From an uncultured Bacteroidota bacterium (GTDB taxonomy: Bacteria; Bacteroidota; Bacteroidia; 2-12-FULL-35-15): a stretch of 64,000 nucleotides of DNA. Shown piece by piece: positions 63,904 through 64,000 of the stretch. The position numbers were made by a program, and so were the translations under genes. Within the stretch, counting starts at the first letter, position 1. Every line of letters begins with the position of its first letter. Location of the stretch: NCBI GenBank assembly GCA_903847205.1, contig CAINDA010000072.1, forward strand, positions 61,134 through 125,133, read 5' to 3'. The notes beneath the pieces were generated by a model that saw only the letters and a list, made by a program, of their open reading frames with translations, did no database searches and had not been told where the DNA came from.

Positions 63904-64000
63904 ACTTCTAAAATAGCAAGCTAATAACAAACATATATTTTCAATAAAAAATTTGAGTCCTTGTTTCCAAAGGTTCATCACACGTTTAAAATTCATTGAA

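Overview
The window looks like a chromosomal segment of a free-living member of the phylum Bacteroidota. The DNA is AT-rich. Several genes are preceded by the Bacteroidota-type -7 box TAnnTTTG, with a TTTG -33 box 19 nt further upstream at dnaA and the SRP RNA gene. Two large secreted proteins end in type IX secretion (T9SS) sorting domains with a YPNP motif. The housekeeping genes (BamD-like lipoprotein, SpoIIE-type phosphatase, HMG-CoA lyase, class 2 PyrD) fit that phylum. No rRNA, tRNA, insertion sequence or CRISPR array was seen. I cannot name a genus from sequence alone.

Bases 1-19,400 are mostly core genome: bamD (cut by the left edge), argS, a YbgC-type thioesterase, dnaA with its promoter and terminator, a low-molecular-weight phosphatase, an RsmI-like methyltransferase, a glycosidase-like lipoprotein, a family 2 glycosyltransferase, the small SRP RNA (ffs), a transaldolase/F6P aldolase, a YciO/Sua5 protein, ilvE, a von Willebrand A-type membrane protein, fabG, sucD and mnmE. 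They are followed by a T9SS-exported esterase. Bases 19,500-23,230 are accessory in character: a small PKD protein, an unknown 231-aa protein next to a strongly periodic 21-bp/heptapeptide repeat ORF, a lipid desaturase, a DUF4442 protein and a 27-copy heptanucleotide repeat.

Bases 23,230-54,900 return to metabolism and envelope: mvaB, pyrD, a DtxR/MntR-type regulator with a perfect 18-bp palindrome upstream and a translationally coupled NRAMP-UspA transporter, smpB, dapA, a LolD-type ATPase, penicillin-binding protein 1C, dnaB, a KirBac-like channel, a T9SS propeller protein, a UPF0316 protein, two peptidase-family proteins, a FemAB/GNAT-like protein and a multi-spanning membrane protein. 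A three-gene signalling unit follows: YfiR-like, TPR-like, and HAMP-SpoIIE phosphatase.

The right end (55,210-64,000) is the most unusual part. A 1,033-aa secreted fibre-like protein is followed by a 928-aa secreted protein that joins an HExxH metallopeptidase-like region to a C-terminal lipase-like serine hydrolase region. A lipoprotein gene overlaps its 3' end and has a TTTA tetranucleotide tract in its signal-peptide codons. Next comes a start-less second copy of the hydrolase region (about 97% identical over 307 bp, with a different, shorter tail), then three small genes, two of them overlapping by ATGA, and a frame interrupted by a stop. This has the architecture of a polymorphic effector/immunity locus with an orphan cassette. 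That interpretation is inference; the duplication and gene arrangement are seen directly.
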